DNA of 64,000 nucleotides from an uncultured Oscillospiraceae bacterium (GTDB lineage Bacteria > Bacillota > Clostridia > Oscillospirales > Oscillospiraceae), in assembly GCA_947625285.1 (NCBI GenBank), contig CANQNS010000005.1, positions 32,149 through 96,148 on the forward strand, in the 5' to 3' direction. The position numbers were made by a program, and so were the translations under genes. The notes under the pieces were generated by a model. That model made no database searches and was not told where the DNA came from. It saw nothing but the letters and a program-made list of their open reading frames with translations. This document shows positions 36,013 through 47,084 of the stretch, in pieces; within the stretch, counting starts at the first letter, position 1; each line of letters opens with the position of its first letter.

Positions 36013-38481
36013 ATGATGAAAAACACGGAACGCTTCACCCTGCGGGCCCAGAAGGCCATCCAGGAGGCCTACGGCGTCAGCCAGCGGCTGGGCCACAGCT
36101 ATGTGGGGACGGAGCATCTTTTGATCGGGCTCATGCGGGAGGGGGAGGGTCTGGCCTGCCGGATCATGCGCCGGGCGGGACTGGCAGAGCCCGTGGTGAC
36201 GGAGCTTGTCACCGCTGCGGCGGGCCGGGGCGCGCCGGGCGCGCCCGCCCAGGGGCTCACCCCCAAGGCGAAGCGGTCCATCGAGCTTGCCTGCTCGGAC
36301 GCGGCCCGGCTGGGCCACAATTTCGTGGGCACGGAGCATATCCTCATGGGCATCCTCCGCCAGCATGACTGCGCCGGGACCAGGGCGGTGGAGGAGGCGG
36401 GGGTGGACCCCGACCGGCTGTACACCGACGTGCTGGACGTGTTTTCCGGGCCGGAGTACCGCTCCCGGACTGAGGAGGGCGGCGGCCGCTCGGTCCCCCG
36501 CCGCAGCGATACCAAGACCCTGGATCAGTACAGCCGGGACCTGACGGAGCTGGCCGTCAAGGGCCGGCTGGACCCGGTGGTGGGCCGGGAGAAGGAGCTG
36601 GAGCGGGTCATCCAGATCCTGTCCCGCCGGACCAAGAACAACCCCATCCTTATCGGAGAGCCCGGCGTGGGCAAGACCGCCGTGGCGGAGGCCCTGGCCC
36701 GGCGCATCGCCGCCGGGGACGTGCCGGAGCATCTGCAAAAGAAGCGGCTGGTGGCCCTGGACATCCCCTCCATGCTGGCGGGCACCAAGTACCGGGGCGA
36801 CTTTGAGGACCGGGTGAAGGCGGTCATCAAGGAGGTCAGCCGGGCGGCGGACGTGATCCTGTTCGTGGACGAGATGCACACCATCGTGGGAGCCGGCGCG
36901 GCGGAGGGGGCCATCGACGCGGCCAATATCCTCAAGCCCGCCCTGGGCCGGGGCCTGATCCAGATGATCGGCGCCACCACCCTGGACGAGTACAGGACCC
37001 ATGTGGAGAAGGACGCGGCGTTGGAGCGGCGGTTCCAGCCGGTGCGGGTGCCGGAGCCCACGCCGGAGGAGAGCGTTCGCATCCTGACCGGCCTGCGGGA
37101 CCGGTACGAGAGCCACCACCATCTAGTCATCACCGACGGGGCCATCCGGGCGGCGGTGGAGCTGTCGGGCCGGTATATCACGGACCGATACCTGCCGGAC
37201 AAGGCCATCGACCTGATCGACGAGGCGGCCAGCCGGGTGCGGATGATCGGCAGCCAGGTGCCGGAGGGCGTGAAGGCGGCGGAGGAGCGGGTCCAGAGCC
37301 TGAAGGCCGCAAAGGAGCAGGCGGTGAAGGAACAGGACTTCGAGGGCGCGGCGTCGCTGCGGGACCAGGAGCGGCAGCAGCGGGAGGCCCTGGACGTGGC
37401 CCGCCACGCCTGGCAGTCAAAGACCGGCGGGGAGCTGCTGCGGGTGGGGCCGGAGGACGTGGCGGCGGTGGTGTCCGGCTGGACCGGCATCCCCGTGGAG
37501 AGCCTGACCCGGGAGGAGAGCGAGAGGCTGGCCCACCTGGAGGAGATCATCCACCGGCGGCTGGTGGGCCAGGAGGAGGCGGTGTCGGCTGTGTGCCGGG
37601 CCATCCGGCTGGGCCGGGTGGGGCTGGCGGACCCGGGCCGGCCCGTGGGGAGCTTCCTCTTTCTGGGGCCCACGGGGGTGGGCAAGACGGAGCTTTGCCG
37701 GGCCTTGGCGGAGGCGGTCTATGGGGACGAGAAGGCCGTCATCCGGGTGGATATGTCCGAGTATATGGAAAAGCACGCGGTGAGCCGGCTGGTGGGCGCG
37801 CCGCCGGGGTATGTGGGCCACGACGAGGGCGGGTACCTGACCGACCGGGTCCGCCGGCATCCCTGGAGCGTGGTGCTGTTCGACGAGATGGAAAAGGCCC
37901 ATGAGGACGTGTGGGGCCTGCTTTTGCAGATATTGGAGGACGGGGTGCTGACCGACGCCCGGTCCCGAAAGACGGACTTCAAAAACACGGTGGTAGTCAT
38001 GACCTCCAACGTGGGGGCTCAGGCCATCGCCGGCCCCGGACGGCGGCTGGGCTTTTCCGGCCAGGCGGACTCTGCCGCCGGCCGGTACGAGGAGATAAAG
38101 GAGCGGGTGATGGCCCAGGCCAGGGAGGTGTTCCGGCCGGAGCTTTTGAACCGGGTGGACGCCATCGTGGTGTTCCGGCCCCTGGAGCGGGAGCAGATCC
38201 GCCGCATCGCCGCCGGGCTCGCGGACAAGGTCCGGTCCCGGCTGGAGGCCAGGGGCGTGGAGCTGGAGGTGACGGAGGCGGCTTTGGACGCGCTGGCCCG
38301 GCAGGGCTTCGACCCGGCCTATGGGGCCCGGCCTCTGCGCCGGTGCCTGCGGCGGCTGGTGGAGGACCCGCTGGCGGAGATGCTGCTGGCGGGAGAGCTG
38401 GCCGCCGGGGACCGGGTCCGGGCGGACCTGCGGGACGGGGAGATAACCGTGGAAAAAATTGACGGACCGGCGCGGACGTGA
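36013..38481 (+). CDS. clpC: ATP-dependent Clp protease ATP-binding subunit ClpC
   Basis: Clp_N repeats, two AAA+ modules (GEPGVGKTAVAEALA; GPTGVGKTELCRALA), UVR-like middle region. Confidence 0.93.
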   Translation: MMKNTERFTLRAQKAIQEAYGVSQRLGHSYVGTEHLLIGLMREGEGLACRIMRRAGLAEPVVTELVTAAAGRGAPGAPAQGLTPKAKRSIELACSDAARLGHNFVGTEHILMGILRQHDCAGTRAVEEAGVDPDRLYTDVLDVFSGPEYRSRTEEGGGRSVPRRSDTKTLDQYSRDLTELAVKGRLDPVVGREKELERVIQILSRRTKNNPILIGEPGVGKTAVAEALARRIAAGDVPEHLQKKRLVALDIPSMLAGTKYRGDFEDRVKAVIKEVSRAADVILFVDEMHTIVGAGAAEGAIDAANILKPALGRGLIQMIGATTLDEYRTHVEKDAALERRFQPVRVPEPTPEESVRILTGLRDRYESHHHLVITDGAIRAAVELSGRYITDRYLPDKAIDLIDEAASRVRMIGSQVPEGVKAAEERVQSLKAAKEQAVKEQDFEGAASLRDQERQQREALDVARHAWQSKTGGELLRVGPEDVAAVVSGWTGIPVESLTREESERLAHLEEIIHRRLVGQEEAVSAVCRAIRLGRVGLADPGRPVGSFLFLGPTGVGKTELCRALAEAVYGDEKAVIRVDMSEYMEKHAVSRLVGAPPGYVGHDEGGYLTDRVRRHPWSVVLFDEMEKAHEDVWGLLLQILEDGVLTDARSRKTDFKNTVVVMTSNVGAQAIAGPGRRLGFSGQADSAAGRYEEIKERVMAQAREVFRPELLNRVDAIVVFRPLEREQIRRIAAGLADKVRSRLEARGVELEVTEAALDALARQGFDPAYGARPLRRCLRRLVEDPLAEMLLAGELAAGDRVRADLRDGEITVEKIDGPART

Positions 38482-38554
38482 TAAAATCATAAGAACAAGC
38501 CACCTCCCTCCCCAGGGGGAGGCTTGTTCTGCGCTTACATGGGAGGTGCGCGTC

Positions 38555-38965
38555 ATGGACGACTTTGAAGCGATGAAGCAGGCCCTCAACGCCCAGGAGG
38601 GCTTCACCAGCCACAACGGCATCCGGGTGCTGTCCATCGAAAAGGGACTTTGCAGATGCGGCGCGGAGGTGACGCCGACGGAGCGGAACCCCCACCACAT
38701 CGCCCACGGGGGGCTGCTGTTCGCCCTGTGCGACACCGCCGCGGGCGTCGCCGCCACCACCCTGGGCCGGAGCGTGGTGAGCCGGTCGGCGGACTTCCAC
38801 TTTCTGCATCCGGCCACCGGCCGGATCACGGCGGAGGGGCGGGTGGTCACGGCGGGGCTGCATATGGCCTACTGCACGGCGGAGGTGTACGACGAGGCCG
38901 GGACGCTGCTGGCCGCCGGCGGCTTTGAGATGTTCTACATAAACGAGCCGCTGAAAACAGACTGA
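38555..38965 (+). CDS. PaaI-type hotdog thioesterase
   Basis: NPHHIAHGGLLFALCDTAAGVAA. Confidence 0.9.
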   Translation: MDDFEAMKQALNAQEGFTSHNGIRVLSIEKGLCRCGAEVTPTERNPHHIAHGGLLFALCDTAAGVAATTLGRSVVSRSADFHFLHPATGRITAEGRVVTAGLHMAYCTAEVYDEAGTLLAAGGFEMFYINEPLKTD

Positions 38966-38970
38966 GCCGC

Positions 38971-39879
38971 CTAGTCCGTCAGGACCGTCCCGGGGTAGTA
39001 GTGGGCCAGGATGTCCCGGTAATCCATGCCCTGCTTAGCGTACAGCTGGGCCCCGTACTGGCTCATGCCGACCCCGTGGCCGTAGCCGGAGACAGTGAAG
39101 GTGAAGCCGGTCCCGTCCACCCAGTCCACGGTGAAGGCCGTGGAGCGCAGGCCCAGCCGAGCGCGGAGCTCGCTGCCGGAGAAGGTCCGGCCGCCGACGT
39201 CCGCTTCCGCCACCCGGCCCGCCCCGTCCAGACGGATATCCTCTATCCACCCGGCCGGGTCCCCGGCGGGGTCCAGGTCCAGCGCATCGGACAGCTCCTC
39301 CGCCGTGAATACCGCGGCGGAGACCAGCCCCGGCGCGGTGTCGGGACTTTCCGGGGTGGGCACGCTGACCAGATAGGGCGTTGGCGACCATATGGCCGCG
39401 CTGCTCTCCGTGCAGCCGGCGGAGCTGGCGTGAAAGGCCGCCTGGATGGCCTGGCCCCCGTAGGTGAGGATCTGGCCGTCGGTGGCGGCGACGGCGGCGC
39501 GGATGCGGGCCATGTTGGCGTCGAAATCCATGCCCCAGCGGGCCCGGAGGGCGGGCTCGTCCAGCCAGGCCGCGCAGCAGCCTCCGTCGGTGCATACGTC
39601 CGCGTCCTCATGGCGGGCGTTTGCCAGCACGAAGGTCCGCAGCGCGACGGCCTGGGCCTTCAGAGCCTCCGGCTCGAAGGAGGCGGGCATCTCCGCCGCC
39701 AGGGCATAGGGCAGATACGCCGCCATAGTCACGGTCTCCGGCACGCCGTCCGTCAGGAGCCGGACGGGGGTCTGGCTGTCCCCGCCGGCCGGAACGGGGT
39801 CGTCCTCGGTCAGATAGAAAAAGCCGGTCAGACCGGCCAGGACCAGACACCACAGGAGCGTTTTTTTCAACACCGTCAT
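38971..39879 (-). CDS. spoIID: SpoIID/LytB domain protein
   Basis: LKAQAVALRTFVLANA, HASSAGCTESSAAIW, GYGHGVGMSQYGAQLYAKQGMDYRDILAHYYPGT. Confidence 0.92.
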   Translation of the reverse strand: MTVLKKTLLWCLVLAGLTGFFYLTEDDPVPAGGDSQTPVRLLTDGVPETVTMAAYLPYALAAEMPASFEPEALKAQAVALRTFVLANARHEDADVCTDGGCCAAWLDEPALRARWGMDFDANMARIRAAVAATDGQILTYGGQAIQAAFHASSAGCTESSAAIWSPTPYLVSVPTPESPDTAPGLVSAAVFTAEELSDALDLDPAGDPAGWIEDIRLDGAGRVAEADVGGRTFSGSELRARLGLRSTAFTVDWVDGTGFTFTVSGYGHGVGMSQYGAQLYAKQGMDYRDILAHYYPGTVLTD

Positions 39880-39989
39880 GCCGCGCCGCCTTTCTCCGCC
39901 TGCCGGCGGACCGGCTCCGTCACTTGACGGGCCGGGCGGATGGGTATATAATCGCCGGTGGACAATATTATGGAGAAAGGTCGCCTGTT

Positions 39990-40802
39990 ATGCGAAGCGA
40001 AGCATATAAATTATCCGGCTTTACGGTAGTCGTGAGCGCGCTGGGCTTTCTGCTGCGCTGGCTGCAGGATATGCGCCTGCAGTCGGAGGCGGGGCTGCCC
40101 ATCAACGCGCTGATCAGTTGGCTGGTGTGTCTGGTGGTACTGGCGGCGGCCGTCGTGCTGGCGGTGTTCATGTTCCGTTACCGGCAGTATGCCGCGCCCG
40201 TCACCGCGACGGAGGCCCTGGCGGGGCACACCCCTGTGTACGGCGTCATCCGCATGCTGCCCGCGCTGGCCCTGGCGGCGGCGGGAGCGGCCCGCATCAT
40301 CCGCCCGCCGGCGGACGCTGTGTTCCCCATGATGCAGCGCATCTGCGGCGGAGCCACCCTGCTGGGAGCCTTCGGCGCGGGGACGGTGGCTATGAACATC
40401 GGCAAGGCCGGCCAGGACGCCGCCCGGCGCACGGGCATTTCCATGATGATCGTTTTCGCGGTGGTCTGGCTTATCACCGGCTACCGGGAGGCCGCCGGAG
40501 ACCCGGTGGTATGGCGGTTCGTGGTGGAGATCGTGGCCGAGTGCGCCGTGCTGATGGCGTTTTACTACACGGCGGGGTTCTTCTTTGACGTGCCCCATCC
40601 GTTGCGGGCGGTGTTCGCCTGCGACCTGGGGGCCATGCTGTGCATCATGAGCGCCATCGACCCCACCGGCCTGGCCCAGAGCCTGACTTTCGCCGGCGTG
40701 GCGGCACAGCTTCTCATATGGGCCTTCGTGATATCGGAAAACTTCCGCACCAAACCCATCGTCCCGGTCCGGCCGGGCGAAACGGGGCCGGGGCGGGAGT
40801 AA
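39990..40802 (+). CDS. Multi-pass membrane protein, unknown function
   Basis: SD-preceded ATG; several hydrophobic segments. Confidence 0.7.
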   Translation: MRSEAYKLSGFTVVVSALGFLLRWLQDMRLQSEAGLPINALISWLVCLVVLAAAVVLAVFMFRYRQYAAPVTATEALAGHTPVYGVIRMLPALALAAAGAARIIRPPADAVFPMMQRICGGATLLGAFGAGTVAMNIGKAGQDAARRTGISMMIVFAVVWLITGYREAAGDPVVWRFVVEIVAECAVLMAFYYTAGFFFDVPHPLRAVFACDLGAMLCIMSAIDPTGLAQSLTFAGVAAQLLIWAFVISENFRTKPIVPVRPGETGPGRE

Positions 40803-40844
40803 AAGGCCCCGCCGCCAGGCGAAGCGATACATATAAAGAAAGCG

Positions 40845-40873
40845 GGTCCCCGGAAACGATGTTTCCGGGGACC
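40845..40873 (+). terminator. Rho-independent terminator
   Basis: GGTCCCCGGAAAC-GAT-GTTTCCGGGGACC TTTT. Confidence 0.75.
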
Positions 40874-40891
40874 TTTTCCTTTTGGGGGCGG

Positions 40892-42277
40892 TCACAGGTT
40901 CGTATAGCCCTCCAGGTATTCGTCGATGACCTTGGCGCAGCGGCGGCCCTCAGCGATGGCGACGGCCACCAGGGACGCGCCCCGGCGCATATCGCCGGCG
41001 GTGAAGACCTTCTCGTTGGCGGTCCGGCCGTCGGCGCCGCCAAGCCGGCCCCGTTCGTCCAGCTTCAGGCCGAAGGCCTCCGCCGGGGCGTCCTCCGCGC
41101 CGGAAAAGCCCGCGGCGATCAGCAGCATCTGGCAGGGCAGCTTTTTCGTCTTGCCCGCGCTCGTCACCTCCAGGGCGGCGAGGGAGCCGGACTTGCCGGC
41201 GACGAGCTTTTTCGCCACGGTGTCATACATCCTGGGGTCATGGCCGAAGGCGGCGATGGCCTCCTGCTGGCCGTAATCGGGGGCGGCGGACCGGCGGCGG
41301 TAGGGCCAGAGGGCGGGCCCGTCCTGAGAGGCGGGCTTTCGCACCAGTTGGGTCACGGACAGGGCCCCCTGCCGGATGGCGGTGGCTACGCAGTCGGTGG
41401 CGGTGTCGCCGTTGCCCACCACGACAACGTGTTTGCCCTTGGCGGAGCAGCCGCATTTTTTGCCGTCCAGCAGGGAGCGGGTGGCCTCGGTGAGATAGTC
41501 CAGGGCCTGATAGACCCCGCCGGCGTCCCGGTTTTCCAGCGGCACGTCCCGGGCCGCACGGGCCCCGCAGCACAGGGCCACCGCGTCATATTCCCGCAGC
41601 AGCCGCTCCGCGATGCCGCTGGCGTCCACGCCGGTGACGAAGCTGACGCCCTCGGTCTCCATCCGCCGGACCCGCCGGTCGATGACGGCCTTGTCCAGCT
41701 TCATGTTGGGGATGCCGTACATGAGAAGGCCCCCGAGCCGGTCGTCCCGCTCCAGAACGGTGACGCTGTGGCCCCGGTGATTGAGCTGGTCCGCCACGGC
41801 CAGGCCCGCCGGGCCGGAGCCCACCACCGCCACCTTCTTGCCCGTACGGACCTGGGGGACGTCGGGCCGGATGAGGCCGTGTTCGTAGGCGTACTCGATG
41901 ACGGCAAGCTCGTTGTCCTTCACCGTGACCGCCCCGCCGGCGTACAGGCCGCACACACAGGCGGACTCGCACAGGGCCGGGCACACCCGGCCGGTGAATT
42001 CGGGGAAGTTGTTGGTCTTTAAAAGCCGGTCCAGGGCGTGGGACCAGTTGCCGCTGAACACCTCGTCGTTCCACTCGGGGATCAGGTTATGCAGCGGGCA
42101 GCCGTACTCGGACTGGCAAAAGGGCACGCCGCAGTTCATGCACCGGGCCCCCTGGATGCGCCGCTGGGCCTCGGACAGCTCCCCGTGGAATTCCCCGAAG
42201 CTCTCCGTGCGGACGGCCGCGCCCGCGGCGGGCCGCTCGGTCCGTTCGTATTCCATAAATCCGGTGGTCTTTCCCAC
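40892..42277 (-). CDS. gltD: Glutamate synthase small subunit
   Basis: MGKTTGFMEYERTER...; VPFCQSEYGCPLHNLIPEWNDEVF; VVGSGPAGLAVADQLNHRGHSVTVLER. Confidence 0.95.
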   Translation of the reverse strand: MGKTTGFMEYERTERPAAGAAVRTESFGEFHGELSEAQRRIQGARCMNCGVPFCQSEYGCPLHNLIPEWNDEVFSGNWSHALDRLLKTNNFPEFTGRVCPALCESACVCGLYAGGAVTVKDNELAVIEYAYEHGLIRPDVPQVRTGKKVAVVGSGPAGLAVADQLNHRGHSVTVLERDDRLGGLLMYGIPNMKLDKAVIDRRVRRMETEGVSFVTGVDASGIAERLLREYDAVALCCGARAARDVPLENRDAGGVYQALDYLTEATRSLLDGKKCGCSAKGKHVVVVGNGDTATDCVATAIRQGALSVTQLVRKPASQDGPALWPYRRRSAAPDYGQQEAIAAFGHDPRMYDTVAKKLVAGKSGSLAALEVTSAGKTKKLPCQMLLIAAGFSGAEDAPAEAFGLKLDERGRLGGADGRTANEKVFTAGDMRRGASLVAVAIAEGRRCAKVIDEYLEGYTNL

Positions 42278-42280
42278 GGC

Positions 42281-45200
42281 TCACGCGCCTCCCTTCTGCA
42301 CGTTGTAAAAGGCCTCCAGCTCCGCCTGCTGGCGGGGCATGCCCTTTTCCTCCAACTGGCCGATAGCCATGAGCATACGGCTGTAGTCGTTGGGGGTGAT
42401 CTTCTTGAAAAGCGGCAGCATATCGTCCCAGTTGTCCAGTATGGTCCGGCCCCGGGCGGAGCCGGTGGCGGCCACGTGGGCCTCGATCAGCTCCCGGAGC
42501 TGGGCGATATCGTGCTTGGCGGTGACGCCGGTCATGGTCACCATGTCCTTGTTCAGCCGCAGATACAGCTCATATTGCTCGTCCAGCACATAGGCGATGC
42601 CTCCCGACATGCCCGCGGCGAAATTCTTGCCCGTGGGGCCCAGTATCACCGCGCAGCCGCCGGTCATGTACTCGCAGCCGTGGTCGCCCACGCCCTCCAC
42701 CACAGCCTTCGCGCCGGAGTTGCGCACGCAGAACCGCTCCCCGGCCATGCCGTTGATGTAAGCCTCGCCGGCGGTGGCGCCGTACAGGGCCACGTTGCCG
42801 ATGATGATGTTCTCGCCGGGATTGATGCGGCTGGATTCCGGGGGCCGGACGATGAGTTTGCCGCCGGAAAGGCCTTTGCCAAAGTGGTCGTTGCTGTCGC
42901 CGGTCAGGCGCACGGTCATGCCCCTGGGCAGGAAGGAGCCGAAGGACTGTCCGCCGCCGCCCCGGGCGTCGATGAATACCGTGTCGTCCGGCAGGGTATT
43001 GCCGAATTTTTTGGTGATCTCCGAGCCCAAAATGGCCCCGAAGGTCCGGTTGGTGCTGGACACGTCCACCTGCACGCGATGGGGCGTGCCATCCCGCAGG
43101 GTCTTTTGGAAGGCCGGCAGCAGCACGCTCTCGTCCAGGGTCTTTTCCAGATGGAAGTCGTAATCCGCCTCGGGCAGATGGTGCACGGCGGTGTCCACGC
43201 CGGCGTCCATGTGCAGGATGCTGTCCAGGTCGATGGACCGGGCCCGGGGGGAGGGCAGGTCCGCCCGGAGCTTCAAAAGGTCCGTCCGGCCCACCATCTC
43301 GTCCACGGTCCGTATCCCCAGCTTCGCCATGATCTGGCGCAGCTCCTGGGCCACGAAGCGCATGAAGTTCATCACATATTCGGGCTTGCCGGTGAACCGA
43401 CAGCGCAGGTCCGGGTTCTGGGTGGCGATGCCCGCCGGGCAGGTGTCCAGGTTGCACACCCGCATCATGACGCAGCCCAGCGTGATCAGCGGCGCGGTGG
43501 CGAAGCCGAATTCCTCCGCCCCCAGCAGGGCGGCCACGGCCACGTCCCGGCCGGTCATCAGCTTGCCGTCCACCTCCAGGATCACCCGCTGGCGCAGGCC
43601 GTTGGCGATCAGGGAGTGGTGAGTCTCCGCCAGACCCAGCTCCCAGGGCAGGCCCGCGTTCTGGATGGAGTTGCGGGGGGACGCGCCGGTGCCTCCGTCA
43701 TAGCCGGAGATCAGCACCACCTGGGCCCCGGCCTTAGCCACGCCGGAGGCGATGGTGCCCACCCCGGCCTCGCTGACCAGCTTCACGCTGATGCGGGCGG
43801 CCCGGTTGGCGTTTTTCAGGTCGAAGATCAGCTGGGCCAGGTCCTCGATGGAGTAGATGTCGTGATGGGGCGGGGGCGAGATCAGGCTCACGCCGGGGGT
43901 GGAGTACCGGGTCCGGGCGATCCAGGGATAGACCTTCTTGCCGGGCAGATGCCCGCCCTCGCCTGGCTTGGCGCCCTGGGCCATCTTGATCTGGATCTCC
44001 TGGGCGGAGCACAGGTACTCGCTGGTGACGCCGAAGCGGCCGGAGGCCACCTGCTTGATGGCGCTGTTCTTCTCCGTGCCCAGCCGTTCGGGCTCCTCGC
44101 CGCCCTCGCCGGAGTTGGACTTGCCGCCCAGACGGTTCATGGCAAGAGCCAGGCACTCGTGGGCCTCCTTGGAGATGGAGCCGTAGCTCATGGCCCCGGT
44201 CTTGAACCGGCGGACGATGCTGTCCACGCTCTCCACTTCGTCCAGGCTCACGCCCCCGTCGGCGGCCCAGACAAAGTCCATCACGCCCCGCAGATTGTAG
44301 GGCGTCTGGGCACGGGTGACAAGAGCGGAGTATTCCAAGAACCGGTCGTAATCGCCCTTTTGGGCGGCTTCCCGCAGGGCCACGATCACGGCGGGGTCGA
44401 AAAGATGCCCCTCGCTGCCGTCCCCGGAGCGGAGCTTGTGGAAGCCCACGCTGTCCAGGGTGGTGTCCACCCCCAGGCCCAGAGGGTCGAAGGCGTGGCT
44501 GTGGTGGTATTCCACCGCCTGGCCGATGTCCTCCAGGCTCACGCCCCCCACCCGGCTGACCGTGTTGGTGAAGTACCGGTCGATCACGTCCTGGCGGATG
44601 CCCACCGCCTCGAAGATCTGGGAGGACTGGTAGGACTGGATGGTGGAGATGCCCATTTTCGAGGCGATCTTCACGATGCCGTTCAAAATGGCCTTGTCGT
44701 AGTCGTCGATGGCGGTGTGCTCGTCCTTGTCCAGCAGCCCCAGCCGGATGCACTCGGAGATGCACTCATGGGCAAGATAGGGCTGGATGGCCCGGGCGCC
44801 GTAGCCCAGAAGCAGGGCGAAATGGTGTACGTCCCGGGGTTCCGCGCTCTCCAGGATGATGGACACGCTGGTGCGCTTTTTCGTACGGACCAGGTGCTGC
44901 TCCATGGCGGACACGGCCAGCAGCGAGGGGATCGCCACGTGGTTCTCGTCCACCCCCCGGTCCGACAGGATCAGGATGTTGGCCCCGTGGCGGTACGCCT
45001 TGTCGCAGGCCACGAAAAGCTGGTCCATGGCCCGTTCCAGGGGGGTATTTTTGTAGTACAGCAGGCTCACGGTCTCCACGTGGAAGCCGTCCCGGTGCAT
45101 GGCCTTGATCTTGATGAGGTCGATGCCGGTGAGGATGGGGTTGTCGATCTGCAGCACGTTGCAGTTGCCCGGCCGCTCCTCCAGGAGATTCCCGTCGGAG

Positions 45201-46810
45201 CCCACATACACCGTGGTGTCGGTGACGCACTCCTCCCGGATGGCGTCGATGGGCGGGTTGGTGACCTGGGCGAACTGCTGCTTGAAGTAGTTGAAAAGGG
45301 GCGGGTGCCGCTCCGACAGCACCGCCAGCGGCGTGTCCGCGCCCATGGCGGCGGTGGGCTCGGCCCCGGTGCGGGCCATGGGCAGGATGGCGTCCTTGAC
45401 CTCCTCATAGGTGTAGCCAAAGGCCCGGTACAGCCGGTCCCGGACGGCCTGGGTGTGGGTCTCCACCTTGCGGTTGGGGATGGGCAGGTCCTGAAGCCTT
45501 ACCAGGTGCTGGTCCAGCCACTCGCCATAGGGCTGGCGGGAGGCATAGTAGCTCTTCAGGTCCTCGTCCTGCATGACCTTGCCCCGCTTGGTGTCGATGA
45601 GCAGCATCTTGCCGGGCCGGAGCCGGTTCTTCATGGTGATGTGCTCCTCCGGGATGTCCAGCACCCCCACCTCGGAGGCCAGGATCAGCCGTCCGTCGTC
45701 GGTGAGATAGTACCGGCTGGGCCGCAGGCCGTTCCGGTCCAGGATGGCCCCCACCAGCTCGCCGTCGGAGAACAATATGGAGGCCGGGCCGTCCCAGGGC
45801 TCCATCATGGTGGCATAGTAGCGGTACAGGTCCCGCTTCTTCCGCTCGATCATCTTGTCGTTTTTCCAGGGCTCCGGGATGGTGATCATCATGGCAAGAG
45901 GCAGGGGCATGCCGTTCATGACGAGGAATTCCAGGGTGTTGTCCAGCATGGCGGAGTCGGAGCCGCTGGTGTTGATGACCGGGAATATCTTGTCCATGTT
46001 CTCCCGCATGATGGCGGAGCTCATAGTCTCCTCCCGGGCCAGCATCCGGTCCACGTTGCCCCGGATGGTGTTGATCTCGCCGTTGTGGAGGATGAACCGG
46101 TTGGGATGGGCCCGCTCCCAGCTGGGGGTGGTGTTGGTGGAAAAGCGGGAGTGGACCATGGCGATGGCGGCGGTGAAGTCCGGGCTTTGCAGGTCCGGGT
46201 AGAACTGGCGAAGCTGGTGGACCAGGAACATCCCCTTGTAGACGATGGTCCGGCTGGACAGACTGACTACGTAGGTATTGTCGTTGCTCTGCTCAAAGAC
46301 CCGCCGGGCCACGTACAGCCGCTGGTCGAAGGGCAGGCCGGTCCTCACGTCCCGGGGCCGCTCCACGAAGCACTGGACGATGTAGGGCATGCAGTCCCGG
46401 GCCTTCTGGCCCAGGATGTCCGGGCAGGTGGGCACCTGCCGCCAGCCCAGCAGACGCAGGCCCTCCTTTTGCAAAATGACCTCGAACATCTTCTGGGCCT
46501 GGCTGCGGCGGACCGTGTTCTGGGGGAAGAAGAACATGCCCACGGCGTAGTCCCCGGCGTTGTCCAGGGCGATGCCGCAGTCCCGGGCGGCGGACTTGAA
46601 AAAGCCGTGGGATATCTGGGTCAGGATGCCCACGCCGTCGCCGGTCTCCCCGGCGGCGTCCCGGCCGGCCCGGTGCTCCAGCTTCTCCACGATCTTCAGT
46701 GCGTCGTCCACCGTGGCCCGGGTGGGGCGGCCCTGGATGTCCACCACCGCGCCGATGCCGCAGGCGTCATGCTCCCGCAGCGCCCAGTCGATGCTGCTTT
46801 GTTTTACCAT
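42281..46810 (-). CDS. gltB: Glutamate synthase large subunit
   Basis: DACGIGAVVDIQGRPTRATVDDALK; FKTGAMSYGSISKEAHECLALAMNRLGGKSNSGEGGEEPER. Confidence 0.97.
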   Translation of the reverse strand: MVKQSSIDWALREHDACGIGAVVDIQGRPTRATVDDALKIVEKLEHRAGRDAAGETGDGVGILTQISHGFFKSAARDCGIALDNAGDYAVGMFFFPQNTVRRSQAQKMFEVILQKEGLRLLGWRQVPTCPDILGQKARDCMPYIVQCFVERPRDVRTGLPFDQRLYVARRVFEQSNDNTYVVSLSSRTIVYKGMFLVHQLRQFYPDLQSPDFTAAIAMVHSRFSTNTTPSWERAHPNRFILHNGEINTIRGNVDRMLAREETMSSAIMRENMDKIFPVINTSGSDSAMLDNTLEFLVMNGMPLPLAMMITIPEPWKNDKMIERKKRDLYRYYATMMEPWDGPASILFSDGELVGAILDRNGLRPSRYYLTDDGRLILASEVGVLDIPEEHITMKNRLRPGKMLLIDTKRGKVMQDEDLKSYYASRQPYGEWLDQHLVRLQDLPIPNRKVETHTQAVRDRLYRAFGYTYEEVKDAILPMARTGAEPTAAMGADTPLAVLSERHPPLFNYFKQQFAQVTNPPIDAIREECVTDTTVYVGSDGNLLEERPGNCNVLQIDNPILTGIDLIKIKAMHRDGFHVETVSLLYYKNTPLERAMDQLFVACDKAYRHGANILILSDRGVDENHVAIPSLLAVSAMEQHLVRTKKRTSVSIILESAEPRDVHHFALLLGYGARAIQPYLAHECISECIRLGLLDKDEHTAIDDYDKAILNGIVKIASKMGISTIQSYQSSQIFEAVGIRQDVIDRYFTNTVSRVGGVSLEDIGQAVEYHHSHAFDPLGLGVDTTLDSVGFHKLRSGDGSEGHLFDPAVIVALREAAQKGDYDRFLEYSALVTRAQTPYNLRGVMDFVWAADGGVSLDEVESVDSIVRRFKTGAMSYGSISKEAHECLALAMNRLGGKSNSGEGGEEPERLGTEKNSAIKQVASGRFGVTSEYLCSAQEIQIKMAQGAKPGEGGHLPGKKVYPWIARTRYSTPGVSLISPPPHHDIYSIEDLAQLIFDLKNANRAARISVKLVSEAGVGTIASGVAKAGAQVVLISGYDGGTGASPRNSIQNAGLPWELGLAETHHSLIANGLRQRVILEVDGKLMTGRDVAVAALLGAEEFGFATAPLITLGCVMMRVCNLDTCPAGIATQNPDLRCRFTGKPEYVMNFMRFVAQELRQIMAKLGIRTVDEMVGRTDLLKLRADLPSPRARSIDLDSILHMDAGVDTAVHHLPEADYDFHLEKTLDESVLLPAFQKTLRDGTPHRVQVDVSSTNRTFGAILGSEITKKFGNTLPDDTVFIDARGGGGQSFGSFLPRGMTVRLTGDSNDHFGKGLSGGKLIVRPPESSRINPGENIIIGNVALYGATAGEAYINGMAGERFCVRNSGAKAVVEGVGDHGCEYMTGGCAVILGPTGKNFAAGMSGGIAYVLDEQYELYLRLNKDMVTMTGVTAKHDIAQLRELIEAHVAATGSARGRTILDNWDDMLPLFKKITPNDYSRMLMAIGQLEEKGMPRQQAELEAFYNVQKGGA

Positions 46811-47084
46811 ATGTATGAGCCCTCCTTATGCCCGGTGCGGATAGGCCGGGCAGGCGCGTCAATGTCTCTAATGATGTAAATCATTATATTTAATAATACC
46901 GCTCTTTATCATATAATGCAACGTTTTTTCGATGTATACCATCGACAAGAATGGGCCGGGGGGAGCGGGGGCATTTCCGGCGATTTTTCCAAAGGCCCGG
47001 GGGCGGGCGGGAAAATGCCCGGGGGAGGAAAATACCTCTTGCAATTTTGCCGGGGTTGTGGTAGTATATCTGAGCAAAACATGA

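Noticed and set aside
42038-46879. 1613-aa ORF antisense to gltB
   Set aside because: Shadow ORF from high-GC third-position codon bias; repetitive His/Val/Gly/Leu composition, no SD, and gltB on the other strand is unequivocal.
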